Source: Tetrahymena elliotti 4EA (lineage: Eukaryota; Ciliophora; Oligohymenophorea; Hymenostomatida; Tetrahymenidae). Taken from it: DNA of 64,000 nt. The position numbers and the translations under genes are program-made. Position 1 is the stretch's first letter, and each line of letters opens with the position of its first letter. The stretch covers positions 878,522-942,521 of the forward strand of contig JH720315.1 of the NCBI GenBank assembly GCA_000231825.2, written 5' to 3'. This document shows, piece by piece, positions 50,001 through 61,192 of this stretch. The notes beneath the pieces are model-generated. The model did not search any database and was not told the origin of the DNA. It saw nothing but the letters and a program-made list of their open reading frames with translations.

Positions 50001-50330
50001 TTATTAGTTTTAGCAAGCAACTTTCTAAAAATGAGAATAAAATATTTTCAGAAACATTTTAAATTCTTTTTGTTAAATAGTGAAATAATAATTTTAAATT
50101 AGTAATCAACTTAATTAACTTTCTTTTAATCAAAAAATGGAACAAAATTTATTAATTTGAAATAATTTGAATTAAAACCTATTAACTTAATAATAATCGC
50201 TAGCTTAAATCAATTAACTTGATCTTGAATCTAAAAATTAGAATGAAATATATTTTGCTTCAATTTTAAATGGCAATAAATAATAATTTAATTTATTATG
50301 ATTTGAAATACTATTATTTTAGTTTTTATT
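49815..50330 (+). repeat. Three degenerate ~190-bp direct repeats after the HRD1 RING region
   Basis: The segment around 49815-49990 (coding for 'SQSKNENTIYLEKFQMLL...') recurs at about 50014-50180 and, more decayed, at 50205-50330. Shared blocks are ctaaaaa(c/t)gagaata, aatatatttt, ttttaaat(g/t)ctt and ttaatttgaaa. Only the first copy is in the HRD1 frame, so the others are duplicated 3' coding/flank DNA drifting freely. Confidence 0.65.
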
Positions 50331-50352
50331 ATCAAAAATATTAATAAATTTT

Positions 50353-51196
50353 ATGGATAAAAAAGAGGAACTTTTACAAAATATTGGAAAATTGCTAAAG
50401 ACTGAGATAAATTAACCTAAAATAATTTAGAAAGTGAAATGGTTGATTTATGATATTGTGGGTTTAGAGGATGCTTTAAAAACAGATGAGTAGAAACAGT
50501 TGAAGGATGATGATAGTAATTTGGAAAAGATTTTTAATTTTAGCTTGTTGCTTTCTAATACATAAACTGATTTAAAAAAATGTAAATTTAATTGAATCTG
50601 TTTGTGTTTTATTTTTAAAATAATATTTCAAAAAAGGTGGTGCTATATCATATGGATTACCAAAAATAGCAAGCTATAACCGTACATTTGCAGATGAGTG
50701 TTTAAGAAAGAAGATAGAATTAATGAATTTATTATTATTAAATTGTTAGAGAGATATGCTTCTTTAAACTATGTTCTTTGGTGCTACTAAAAATTTAACT
50801 AAAAATGAAAATACAAATGAGACAAATTAAAAATAAGAATCACAAGAAGAAGAGGAAAAAAAAGTTTCAAATGAAACATTGTTAAAGCCTTAAGATAAAT
50901 AAAATCTTGGTGATTCCTCAATCTTTGATTCAGCAGCTAAATCTTCAAAAGAAAATATCTTATCAAGCAAAAATAATTAAGCTATTGAAGAGCCTTCCAT
51001 TTTTTAGAAAAATGATTCAAAGGTAGATCCTAAAGATGAGGAAAGAGAAAGGAAATTAGCTTGGATTGAAAAATTATAATCTCAAATATCTTAAACAGTA
51101 GAATAATAATCAAATTAAAAACAAGAATCATAATAAGAACAATAGCAAATAGATAATAATTAGACTTAATAAGAGACTTCGAATGACAATTAATGA
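50353..51196 (+). CDS. Hypothetical protein (262 aa, 2 exons)
   Basis: Exons 50353-50581 and 50637-51196 join across a 55-nt GT-AG intron in phase, ending at TGA 51194-51196. The N-terminal ~120 residues look folded and largely helical ('KWLIYDIVGLEDALK', 'CGAISYGLPKIASYNR', 'CLRKKIELMNLLLLNC'); the rest is a charged Gln/Glu/Asn tail ('QQEQQQIDNNQTQQETS'). No signal peptide or membrane helix. It follows HRD1 on the same strand by 350 bp and could be its neighbour or an unjoined 3' part. No family recognised. Confidence 0.6.
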
Positions 51197-51522
51197 CTAA
51201 AAATAATTGATTTGTTAATATAATACTTTATAACATTAATTATAATTTATCATTAATTCCAAAGTTAATTTATGTACGAAAAGATATTTATATGTCCTAA
51301 AATTTTAATAAATTTCACTTCATACTAAATTCAAATTTAATTTATTATTTTTCTAGTAAAAATTTAATTATTAGTAATGTAATATCATCAAAAAACACAA
51401 CTTAAAATTCATTGTTCAAAATCTAATTTGTTTTTTTTAAGCAAATACAATTTAAAATATTTAATAAAATAAATATAGTGTGTTTGGAGTAATATGATTA
51501 TATATATTTACAATTAAAATGA
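51197..51522. other. Convergent intergenic spacer
   Basis: AT-rich spacer between the 3' ends of the plus-strand ORF and the minus-strand N/Q-rich gene. No feature. Confidence 0.6.
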
Positions 51523-53907
51523 TCAAAATATGAAATCTCTTTTACTATTATCTTTTAGGTAGTGTTCAAGATCATCTCTTTTATTTAAATCTAATGTGTC
51601 ATCCCAGCCACTAAAATTCATGTTTCTTTCCATTTGTTCTGGGGTTCTATAGATTAACTGTGGTGATGGAGATGGACTTTTTCTAATAGAAGTTGATCTT
51701 TAGAGTAGTTCATTATTTTTTAGACTATAATTTTTTCTGATTTCTTTCATTTATTGTGTTTTTATTTCATTATGGTTTTTGCTCATAATAGGATTCTTTA
51801 CAAAATTAATATACTTGGAATAAAGAAAAGAATTGAAATCAAATCCTTTATCTTCTCTGTTTTCATTAGAAATTATTTTATTTTTTAGAACTTATATGCT
51901 TTATGGATCATATTGATCTAATAGAGTTTGGTAGTATTTATTGTTAGCAGCTTTATTTATATTTTGATCTTATTAATTTTAGGTTTCATTAGGCTTACAA
52001 TTCTACATGGAGAATGTCCTCCTCTTTTTACTTAATTTAAATTCATTGTATTTAGTAACATTAATTGATTGTATAGGCTAATATTAAAATGTGCTTACAA
52101 TTTTAGGCTAGTTATTTTAACTAATTAAATTTGAAATTCCACTTTTATTGTAATTTATTTAAATATTTTATTATTGTTCTTTCATGTGTTCCAAAAATGA
52201 TTGAATCATTTTATTTTGTTTTTTTTTATCCATTTCTTCTTTCTAATTTGCTAATTTAACGAAATCAATAGTCTTAACATGCTTTTCAGGTGAATTCGAT
52301 CTGATCTTTTGAAATTTCTTTTATTATTTGTTTATAAAATTTATTGGAAATTGAATTTCCTTCAAAGAAAGAGAACTTTCATTAAGGTTTTATTAAGATT
52401 AATTTTCTTCATTTTGTTATAAATTTTATGGTTTTATTTATTTTTTATCCTCAATTGGTGATTAAAGTCTTTCTTTCCTCTAAATTACTTCTTATGAACA
52501 AACTTTTTTTATAAAAAATATTTCAAAATTTCTATTTAAATTAAAAATTAATTATTTACTTTCATTATTGAGTCTGCTACTTTTAGATTAAAACCTTGAA
52601 GAATGTTAACTGTTTGATCTTATTTTTATTAGTGGAATCTTTTTAATCAAGCTTAGATCTTTTTTATTATCGAATTATATATTTTCTTAAGAGATTGCTT
52701 ATATATTTAAAATTGGTTCAGTTGATGCATCATTATTGCCTTTCTGTTCTGATTTCTTTCTATTTTGCAGAATTTTGGTAAAACCTAAGAAAACGCGATT
52801 GCATTTTTCTTGTTTTTTTTTGTTGACCAAATCTTACAAACTAATTTTTTAGCTGTTTACCATTGATTTGCTTAAAGGATTTTAATGAGAAGAGCGATGT
52901 TTTTTATGATTGTGTAAATTTTAATTATTAATATGAGTATTATCATTATTAATATTATAATAATTTCTAAAGGTCAAGAAGCTAGGATCAAATATTTTAT
53001 TGTTATCAGTAGACATTTGACTCATTTCACATTAAGAAAGACTATGTTTGAGACTTTCAAATTTGCTATTGAGTCTTTTAAAATTTAAGTCATGATCAGG
53101 TGGTGATGGTGAAGGCTGTCTTTAATTTGTGTTGAACATATCAACCAAAGACCTCCTGATAATATGCATTCTGCTATTTTTTCTCAAGAAAGCATTATGT
53201 TGTTGAACAGATGTATTTGAATTATAATTAATACTATTCTATGATAAATCTAAATTAATTTGATTATTTTTGATTGGTTTATATTACTAAGAAATATCAG
53301 GAAAGTCCTAAATATACTTAGATGATTAAAATAAATTCTATTAAAAACTACATTCTTTAAAGTTATTTTCTTATTCTATACTTGATGTTTAAATATATTA
53401 TTTATTATCTTCATCTTTATAATGAATACTAGGTTAACTAATATAATTTATAGATGATGATACTCCTCCTTCATTTATCATTTAATTCTTTTTATAATTG
53501 CTTTTATTAAAACTTTTTCTCATTTGCATATCTTTAAAATGTTTATCATTAAAAATCCTTTCTTGTTAGTTAACTTGTGATTAATATTACTAATATCTCC
53601 CTTCATTAAAAGCATTTCCATAGGAATTTTTATATTAAGTCTTATCAAAAATCTAATCAGGTTATTAATATTTCTTTAATTCCTCATTTTCTTTCTGCGT
53701 CAACTCCAAATCAAGATTTGTCTTATTGTATTTCAGTAATTTGTATTGCTTTAGTTTATTTTAATGTAATTGCTATTAAATTTAACAAATTGGTTTATCA
53801 GAGCTTAAAATTGTTTTAATAATCTCCTTCGTAGTTAGTTGCTACAAGTTATGGCAGTCTTCATTTTCTTGAAGCACTCTATTGCTTGACTTAGCCTACT
53901 CTATCAT
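51523..53907 (-). CDS. Asn/Gln/Ser-rich hypothetical protein (794 aa, single exon)
   Basis: One frame of 795 codons from ATG (53907) to TGA (51523). The N-terminal ~100 residues are coiled-coil-like ('KYKLLKYNKTNLDLELTQKE'); most of the rest is low-complexity Asn/Gln/Ser. Two similar short motifs stand out: 'RQPSPSPPDHDLNF' mid-protein and 'RKSPSPSPQLIYRTPEQ' near the C-terminus, the latter followed by 'MNFSGWDDTLDLN'. SPSP runs are typical proline-directed phosphorylation sites. No membrane segment and no enzyme motif. No family recognised; such proteins in ciliates are often cytoskeletal or regulatory, but that is only a guess. Confidence 0.7.
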
Positions 53908-54303
53908 TAAATAAAAGAATAAAACACTGCCAAAACACTTAGATTAACAGTGAACTAGTGTTACACACACAACAAATAATTAATTGGGTAAATTAATTAT
54001 TAAATTCAATTTAATATTTCATCGCATAAAGAAAAATAATGCATTTACAATAATATGAAGTCCTATTTAATGATTAAATATTATATACCACTTCTTTAAT
54101 TTTTAATCACATATTTCACCATAATCTTAAATTAATCAATCACCTCGATTAATCTTTCTGCCAAATATCTAATTTTCTTAATCAATCCTCACTTAAACTA
54201 AACTAAAATACCATTTCAATACCTTCTTACAACATTAACATAATTCATTTAATCTTCTATGCAATCTTTAAATGAACTTTTTCCTAAATTAAACAAAAAA
54301 TTT
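53908..54303. other. Intergenic before the tRNA cluster
   Basis: Upstream of the minus-strand N/Q-rich gene. A run of six A at 54295-54300 (T-run on the minus strand) is a plausible Pol III terminator for the first tRNA gene. Confidence 0.55.
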
Positions 54304-54375
54304 CGAGGTGAGCAGGACTCGAACCTGCAACCTTCTGATCCGTAGTCAGAAGCTCTACCATTGAGCCATCACCCC
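54304..54375 (-). tRNA. tRNA-Arg(ACG), copy 1
   Basis: The 72-nt minus-strand sequence folds as a full cloverleaf: acceptor GGGGTGA/TCACCTC, D stem GCTC/GAGC, anticodon stem TCTGA/TCAGA with loop CTACGGA (anticodon ACG), T stem GCAGG/CCTGC with loop TTCGAGT, discriminator G. It reads CGU (and CGC/CGA by inosine) as Arg. No encoded CCA, as expected for a eukaryotic nuclear gene. Subtype 'T26'. No intron. Confidence 0.96.
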
Positions 54376-55238
54376 GAGTACATGATTTTACCTTTCATTT
54401 TTACAGCAATTATTAACGAAAATCACATTAATGAAAATACTTCTCAAATTATCCAAATTTATTTTAATGATGTTTTAAAAATTTACAAAAAATAATCAAC
54501 ACAATATTGAATTATTTTGTAATTTATTTAAAATTTTAAGAATCTATTTCAAATCTATCATACCCATTCCAATTAAAAAATTTATCACAAATAAAATTGA
54601 AAAAGAAATCCAATTTATTGTTTCGTAAAACAAATTAAAAGGCAACCCTAAAATCATGAAAAATAAAAAAATTTTAAATTGCATTTAGAGGTAAATAGAG
54701 TCTTTAATAAACTGATTATATAATAATATAAAATGTAAATTTAAATGTAGCTTTTGTGTTTTGTTTTTTTTTGAGTAATTTTTTGCTCATTAAAAAAATA
54801 TGAATACATTAAAATTGGTCTTGTATTAAATGTAATTTATTTAAGAGATACTTTGAAAGAAGAATCTAATTTAAAAAGTGTAACTTTGGGTATTGTGTAA
54901 ATAAGTTACAAAAATTATTATTTTATTGGGGATAATATTATGAAATATATGATATGTAATATATTAGTTATAAATTAATTCATTTAAGCATTTTATTAAA
55001 AAATAGCTAATAAATATTTTATATGTTTGATAATTTAACTTTTACAAGTAATTGAAGTAGAAAAAAGATTTATTATTATTTTATTTACTTAAAACAATAT
55101 TAAAGATAATTAAAATTCAATCTAAAAATATTAAGCTACAGATGTTTCTTCTACTTAATTTAATACAGATTAAAATTTATTTAAAAAATATTAAACTATT
55201 TATAAGAATAAAAAATCATTTAAAGTTAAAAAAAATAA
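54376..55238. other. Intergenic between tRNA copies 1 and 2
   Basis: AT-rich, no coding frame supported, no repeat of the tRNA flank recognised. Confidence 0.55.
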
Positions 55239-55310
55239 CGAGGTGAGCAGGACTCGAACCTGCAACCTTCTGATCCGTAGTCAGAAGCTCTACCATTGAG
55301 CCATCACCCC
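55239..55310 (-). tRNA. tRNA-Arg(ACG), copy 2
   Basis: Identical to copy 1 over all 72 nt, including discriminator G and the T at position 26. It is preceded on the plus strand by an A-run that gives a T-rich Pol III terminator on the minus strand. Confidence 0.96.
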
Positions 55311-55378
55311 GAGGATACTAATTCACTGTTTATTTTTTTAATCTTTTTATAGAGAGAAGACCAAATCTAAAAAGCAAT

Positions 55379-55450
55379 CAAGGTGAGCAGGATTTAAACC
55401 TGCAACCTTCTGATTCATAGTCAGATGCTCTACCGTTGAGCCATCATCCT
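55379..55450 (-). pseudogene. tRNA-Arg pseudogene (decayed copy)
   Basis: A 72-nt copy with many changes, most of them C-to-T or G-to-A: anticodon loop CTATGAA (ACG to ATG), T loop TTTAAAT instead of TTCGAGT, and acceptor stem AGGATGA/TCACCTT with a mismatch. Loss of the invariant T-loop C and the weak acceptor stem argue against function. Confidence 0.85.
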
Positions 55451-55623
55451 GAATTCAATGATTATAAGAATTTATTTTTTGCCCTAATCTTTAAAAGTTT
55501 AATTCCAAATTTAAAAGAAAAAATAATACTTTTAACTTAAAAACAAAAATTTAAATTGGTTATTTTTATGGTGTTTTTGAATTTTTTTTTTTTGAAGTGT
55601 TTTCATTTAAATTAAAAAAATTA

Positions 55624-55695
55624 CGAGATGAGCAGGACTCGAACCTGCAACCTTCTGATCCGTAGTCAGATGCTCTACCATTGAGCCATCACCCC
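55624..55695 (-). tRNA. tRNA-Arg(ACG), copy 3
   Basis: Full cloverleaf with anticodon ACG. Differs from copies 1-2 by A at position 26 and one C-to-T in the acceptor 3' strand (TCATCTC), which leaves a tolerated G-T pair. Subtype 'A26'. Confidence 0.95.
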
Positions 55696-55889
55696 GAATA
55701 TATAAATTATAGAACCAAAAGTCAAATTATTTGAAATGAACATATCAACAGTTAAATTGTTCAATTTTCTCATTTTTCCTACAAATGCAAATGATTTTTT
55801 ATTTGAAATTGAATTATAAGTGATTTTTAGTTTTTCATACAAATTTTAATTAATTTCAATGTGATAAAGCAAAAATGTTAAAAAGTTTT

Positions 55890-55961
55890 CGAGATGAGCA
55901 GGACTCGAACCTGCAACCTTCTGATCCGTAGTCAGATGCTCTACCATTGAGCCATCACCCC
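55890..55961 (-). tRNA. tRNA-Arg(ACG), copy 4
   Basis: Same 72-nt sequence as copy 3 (A26, acceptor G-T pair), anticodon ACG, all stems intact. Confidence 0.95.
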
Positions 55962-56053
55962 GGGTTGAAATTTTACATCTTTATTGAAATAAGTTTAAAT
56001 CAGAAATCTATTTATTAATTTATTTGCAAATTAAAATGGATTATAAAAAGTAT

Positions 56054-56125
56054 CGAGGTGAGCAGGACTCGAACCTGCAACCTTCTGATCCGTAGTCAGA
56101 AGCTCTACCATTGAGCCATCACCCC
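56054..56125 (-). tRNA. tRNA-Arg(ACG), copy 5
   Basis: Same 72-nt sequence as copies 1 and 2 (T26, full acceptor pairing), anticodon ACG. Confidence 0.96.
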
Positions 56126-56304
56126 GAATTCAATGATTATAAGAACTAATTTTTCACCACATTCTTTATTATTTTAATTTTAATTTAAAAGCAAAAGATC
56201 AATAGATTTTTAAGCTTTGAACTTAAAAAACAAATATTTCAATTGATTGTGTTTTAAATTTTGTTGTTGAGGCATCTGCATTAAAAATGAATAAGAAAAA
56301 GTAT

Positions 56305-56369
56305 TAAGGTGAGCAGGACTCTAGCCTGCAACCTTTGATCTGTATTCAAAACTCTGCCTTTATCACCCC
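56305..56369 (-). pseudogene. tRNA-Arg pseudogene with deletions
   Basis: A 65-nt remnant: both acceptor ends are recognisable, but several bases are missing across the D arm and anticodon stem and the T loop is altered (ctcgaac to ctagcc). No cloverleaf can form. It shares the gaattcaatgattata flank with the other pseudogene. Confidence 0.88.
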
Positions 56370-56538
56370 GAATTCAATGATTATAGGAATGAATTTTTAA
56401 TCCTAATCTTTAAAAATTTAATTCCAAATTTAAAAAAAATTCATGCTTTTAACTTAAAAACAAATATTTAAATTGATTATTTTATTGCGTTTTTTTAATT
56501 ATTTTTTTGAAATGTTTTCATTTAAATAAAAAAAATTA

Positions 56539-56610
56539 CGAGATGAGCAGGACTCGAACCTGCAACCTTCTGATCCGTAGTCAGATGCTCTACCATTGAG
56601 CCATCACCCC
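56539..56610 (-). tRNA. tRNA-Arg(ACG), copy 6
   Basis: Identical to copies 3 and 4 (A26 subtype) over the mature region, anticodon ACG. It lies in a segment duplicated from the copy 3 region. Confidence 0.95.
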
Positions 56611-56797
56611 AAATTATAGTATTTAAGACTATGATGTTGAACAATAGATAAACATAAATGAAGTCTATTATTTTAATTCATTTAATTTGAAAGGAAATTT
56701 ATTTGTTAATAATTTTAAAAAATTTAATTTGTAATTTAGCAACAAAAAGCAAATAAAAAAAGAATTCATAAAGCATAAAAAAGGAGACATTATAAAA

Positions 56798-57193
56798 ATG
56801 TCAAAAATAGGTTTTTTAGTGTTATTTTTGTTTTTTAAGCTAGGTTTTGTTCTAGCTGAGTCAATAACAAGCCATAAAAGGCAATATGAAAGTTAAATTA
56901 AGTTGCAAAAAGAATAAATTTGCTTAAATCAATACAAAGAGTATTTTTATTCTAGTTAGGATGTTTATGATATCTCAAAATGCAACCAAAAATCAAAATG
57001 TCTTTCAGAAATTCATTTAGAATTTACAAAATGTGATATTGCGAATGATATTCACAATAATTAAATTCAGTTCTATTAATGTATTGATAATTTTCTATAA
57101 AATATTGGCTATTGCAAGCATTGCATTTGTGATCTCTTTTCAGATTTTTATCTTTGTTCAGGAGGTACTATTTGGCAGCATCAAAATTCATGA
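56798..57193 (+). CDS. Small secreted cysteine-rich protein (131 aa)
   Basis: A single exon from ATG (56798) to TGA (57191-57193). The start 'MSKIGFLVLFLFFKLGFVLA' is a strong signal peptide with a likely cut after Ala ('VLA|ES'). The mature ~110 residues contain nine Cys, ending with a dense cluster 'GYCKHCICDLFSDFYLC'. No membrane segment after the signal, so secretion or delivery to a secretory granule is likely. The Cys spacing fits no family I recognise. It lies just downstream of the tRNA cluster and is transcribed in the opposite sense. Confidence 0.68.
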
Positions 57194-58210
57194 ATAAAAT
57201 TTGTAAATTTAAAAGTATATCTGTATTTATTGTGTTTTAAAAATACTCAGATGATTCTTAAAATGATTTTTAGTGAATTTATGAAATTTCAAATCTAATT
57301 GTTGGATTTTAAATGAAAAACTGTCATTTTATTAGAACTACTAATTATTATTAAATAATTGAATTTTAGTTAAATAAGCGAAAAATGCAATTAGATATAA
57401 GCTATTTATTTAATTGAGAGAAGTAGTATCAGAAAAAACAAAATTTGTTCAAAAATTAGGATTTTAATACTTGCATAAATTATTCTTAAAACCATTTAGT
57501 ATTTAATTTTTAACATTTTAAATTAAATTGAAAATATTTGTTTTTGGTAAGTAGTCTATCATTTTTGTTATTTTTAACTTACTCCATAGACTGTTGTTTA
57601 ATTTACAAAAATTTACAAAATAATTAAATAAAATTCTTAAAATATTTAAATATCGTAAATGGATTTTTATATTTTTTTTGTTAGTTTAAATTGATTGATT
57701 TAATATATTATATAAAAAGCATCAAAACTCTTAAATAATTGTTTAAATACTTATACTTGAATATATTTTATGATACTTTCTCATGTTTGTTTTCTTTATT
57801 ATTTATTAATTAAATTTGTTAATATTAATTGAATGTATTTCTTATCATACTCCTAAGATGTTTAAATGTTATGAGTTAAAATAGAAATCTAAAAAATAAT
57901 TTCAAAAAGCTTAATATTATTTTTAACTTCACTAAACTAAAAAAACGATTAAACACATTTCAATATAATCTTATGATATTTTTCAAGTTAGTTTTAAGCA
58001 TTTATGATTTTATAATTTATTGTTGTTGTTTTAGATCTACTTCTAATTTTTGATTTTGATTTTTTTGCATACATACAATAATTTGCAAATTTAGGATATT
58101 ATTTTTATTAAATTAAACAGTAAAAATCTTGTTAAAAATCCTAATTTTGAATAATAATTTATTTTGGTTCAGAAATATCTATTTTTACATATTATTTATA
58201 AGTTCGCAAA
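57194..58210. other. Intergenic, AT-rich
   Basis: No supported gene between the secreted protein and the aminotransferase. Confidence 0.55.
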
Positions 58211-60195
58211 ATGTAGTCAAGCAAGCAAAATTAAACTGAAGATTAAAAATAATAGCAAATTTAAAGGTAAAAGAAGCTGTTTGGTACAGTTGTTAATAGA
58301 ATGCATTCTCACTGTCTTAAATATGATGCTGTGTCTACCTTTTTCCCAGAATATTAAAATCCTGAAGAAGTATCAATGAATTGGGTAGGAGACATGGATT
58401 TTAATGTTTGCCCATATATAACTGAAGGAATACAAAAGCGTCTAAAGACGAATAACATTTATGGTAATTCAAAAATACTTTCAATAAAAGCAAAGTTTAA
58501 ATAAATTTCATTTAAATAGGTTATCCAGGTTTGCTTGTAAAATATGAACCATTTCTAAATAGTATAATTAGTTGGTGTAAAAGAAGACATTCATATGAAA
58601 TTTAACCTTCTCAAATTAATATCACATAAAATACATTGCAAACATTAAGCACACTCTATCGTTTGAAAAGCAAAAAAAATGAAGGAATTATTGTTTAAAC
58701 TCCAATTTACTATAAAATAATTGATCAAGCTACTATGATTGGTAGAAAGGCGGTTCCAAATCCTTTAATCTTCAAAGATGGTCTTTATTACATTAACTTT
58801 GAACTCCTAGAAGAATAATTGCAAGATCCAAACAACAAAATTATGGTTTTTTGTAATCCTCTTAACCCAAGTGGAAGAGTTTGGATTTACGAAGAAGTTA
58901 AAAGAGTAGCTGAATTATGTCTTAAGTATAATGTATTTCTAATTTCTGACGAAATATTTGCTGATCTTACTCTTCCTGGATATAAGTAAATATTTATAAC
59001 TAAAATATCATTAAATTTAGAAAACAATAAGATTATCATATAGAAATGCTTCCCACCACATCAAATTAGCATAGATATTCATTAAAGATTCATTTACTAA
59101 GATTACTTATTTTATTTCAAACCCCAAAATGAATTAAAAAAGGCTTTTTTGAGCATTAAAATATTAAGAAAATTTATTATTCATTCTATAAATTAGCAAA
59201 ATAGTATAAAAATTATCCAAATATTTAAAAAATAAACTAATATTTTTAAATAGATTATTCAAAAGAATTCATTCAGTGAAATAATAATTATCATTGAAAT
59301 ATTTTTATTGTTTTAAGGAATGAATGAATGAATGTTCTAAAAAATATTTACCACTTATGAATTCACACAAAACATTCTCTCATATGATAGAGTCTTTTAA
59401 ACTCATTTAAAATTAAAAAAAATATGCTAATTCATACTAAATTTATAAATTTCATGATAAAATCAATGAATTAAAATAAAATTTAATTAAACTGATTTGA
59501 TTTTTTCATAAAAACAAAACAAAATTCAGTGTATTTAATCAAATAAGTGAGCAAAAGTGTTTTATTTTAATATGATTTTTTGAAAAGAAAGCATTTGATC
59601 TTTTATAAATTAATCTAAAATGTCATTTTATTAATAATTTAGGCATGTTATTGCTGGAAGTATTAGTGATGAAGTAAATTTAAATACTGCAACTATTTTC
59701 ACTCCAAGTAAAGCTTTTAATTTGAGTGGATTGAGTATTAGCACTGTTGTTATTCCAAATTAAGAACTTCATTAACAATTCACCTAAAAAAATAACTCTT
59801 AGGGTTTTTATTATGCAAACATTTTTGGTTAAATTGCTTTTGAAAATGCTTATTCTTTGGAAGGAGAATAATGGCTAAATGATCTGATTGACTATATTAT
59901 TTATAATTATGAGTTTATGAAATAATATCTTCATGAATAATATTCTGATATTGAAATTCTTTAAATGTAAGCTGGTTATTTAACAATTTTAGATTTCTCT
60001 AAAACTAACTTAACTTATGAATAAATCAAGTAAATTTTAGTTAATAGTAATGTATTACTAGAAGATTTATCTGATTTCTATTACCCTAAACAAAACACAC
60101 AAATTTTTAGGATAAATATTGCTTGCCCTTAAGTAAAGCTAAAGGAGTGTCTCGAAAAGATAGTCACAGGATTTAAAACTCAAAATAAAAATTGA
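58211..60195 (+). CDS. MalY/PatB-like PLP aminotransferase or cystathionine beta-lyase (423 aa, 3 exons)
   Basis: Exons 58211-58463, 58520-58985 and 59643-60195; introns 56 and 657 nt, phases closing to 423 aa, near the ~390-430 aa usual for the family. Seen motifs: 'MNWVGDMDFNVCP' (WVADMDF-type N-terminal signature of MalY/PatB), 'NNIYGYPG', 'VFCNPLNPSGRVW' (CNPhNPxGRVW), 'LISDEIFADLTL' (PLP ring Asp, SDEIH-type), and 'IFTPSKAFNLSGL' with the Schiff-base Lys (about residue 263). Class I/II fold-type I PLP enzyme. MalY/PatB relatives cleave cystathionine C-S bonds or transaminate; which one applies cannot be read from sequence. Probably cytosolic: no targeting signal in 'MQSSKQNQTEDQKQQQ'. 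Confidence 0.88.
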
Positions 60196-60212
60196 ATAAT
60201 TCATTTCAAATT

Positions 60213-60551
60213 ATGTTATCATTAAATAATTTATTAGTAAAATATTTATTAATTTATTTATTTGTGTTTCAGAAATTTTTTTCTTCTCTTCATAAAATGA
60301 TAAAGCAATGGACCATTCAAAATATAATTGATGGAATTACACTTTTTTTGGATTTTACATATTTTTGTATTTGGTTGGACAAAAAGTTGGACAATGAAAT
60401 TAAGAAATATAGTGAAAAAGTTAATAATGGATAGATACACAGTATTTTAACTTATAATGAAATTAAAGAATGGTCTTTTTTATTACTATTAACATAAATA
60501 ATTTCCAGAAATCAAATAACCTATATGAATAAATCAAATAACCAAAAATGA
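60213..60551 (+). CDS. Small hypothetical ORF (112 aa)
   Basis: The frame from ATG (60213) to TGA (60549-60551) gives 112 aa, starting 18 bp after the aminotransferase stop. It has two hydrophobic stretches ('NNLLVKYLLIYLFVFQKFF', 'GITLFLDFTYFCIWL') and a charged middle 'DKKLDNEIKKYSEKVNNG'. A gtgtttcag at about 60270 could be a 3' splice site, so part may be intron. No family recognised. Confidence 0.3.
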
Positions 60552-61120
60552 AAAAAATTGATAAGAAAAGCATATATTTTTTAAAAATATGTATATTAAC
60601 ACACACCCACCTTTTAAAAGTAAATAATAACAAAGATAAAATAATTTTTGGTAAAGGTCAAAAATTTTATTTGCCAATTATCTCAATTTTAAATAGTTAA
60701 AATAAGATTAATTCAATTTACTTTATATTTTGCAAAATTTTATTTCAAAAAGCTAATTTTTCAAATTATTAATTAAATAACATATTCTTACCTCTTTACA
60801 AAGTTTAAAAAATAAATGTTGATTTAGAATTAAAAGCATTTTACAGATCTCACTGATGTAATTCAATTTTTATAGAGATATAAATATATTTTAACTTTTA
60901 CCTATTAAAAGTTACTAAGCTCTGATTTAACTTCTTACTTAAATCTTTATATTGATCTCAAGTAAAATTATTAATTTTTCACTTTTAATATATATTTGCT
61001 CGGCTCACTAAAAAATTAACTTTATTTTGTTATTTTCATATTCAATTACAATTATTATATCTTTCTTACTCTTTCAAATTTTTATTGATTCAATATTTAT
61101 TTATATTTTTTACAAGTTAA
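60552..61120. other. Left flank of the hairpin array
   Basis: Non-coding, AT-rich. 60700-61010 is one copy of the ~310-bp direct repeat whose partner closes the array at 63650-63990. Confidence 0.6.
60700..61010. repeat. ~310-bp direct repeat, left copy
   Basis: Matches 63650-63990 in the same orientation: shared blocks tattttgcaaaattttatttc, aaataaatgttgat, acagatctcactgatgtaattca, aaatatattttaa, gttacta and ctgatttaacttcttacttaaatct. The strongest conservation (about 60840-60960) is between ctgatgtaa and ctgat, reminiscent of the spacing of C and D boxes, but no terminal stem was found. Confidence 0.8.
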
Positions 61121-61192
61121 AATGAAATGGGAGCTTAAAAATTAGGACCTGAGTTAGCAAAATGCTCTAATCTCTAAACTTTGACTCTTTAC
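61121..61192 (+). ncRNA. Hairpin core, copy 1
   Basis: First of seven copies of a ~75-nt conserved core beginning (gg)tgaaatgggagcttaaaa and ending ctttgactcttt. Bases ttaggacctgagtt/gctctaatctctaa pair around a tagcaaaat loop, with two mismatches in this copy. RNA status is inference from conservation and structure. Confidence 0.4.

Larger units (their letters stand above)
55379..56610 (-). repeat. Segmental duplication of a pseudo-tRNA + tRNA unit
   Basis: 55379-55695 and 56305-56610 have the same order: tRNA pseudogene, gaattcaatgattata, a matching ~170-bp spacer (attccaaatttaaaa, cttttaacttaaaaacaaa, tgttttcatttaaat), then an A26-type tRNA gene. A partial third copy of the spacer start follows copy 5 at 56126. 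The cluster therefore grew partly by duplication of whole units. Confidence 0.85.

Noticed and set aside
49998..51196. HRD1 and the next ORF as one protein
   Set aside because: TGA at 49998-50000 closes the HRD1 frame and no splice pair joins the two convincingly.
55379..55450. Functional tRNA with anticodon ATG (His)
   Set aside because: The rest of the molecule is a decayed tRNA-Arg(ACG); the T-loop consensus is lost and the acceptor stem is mismatched.
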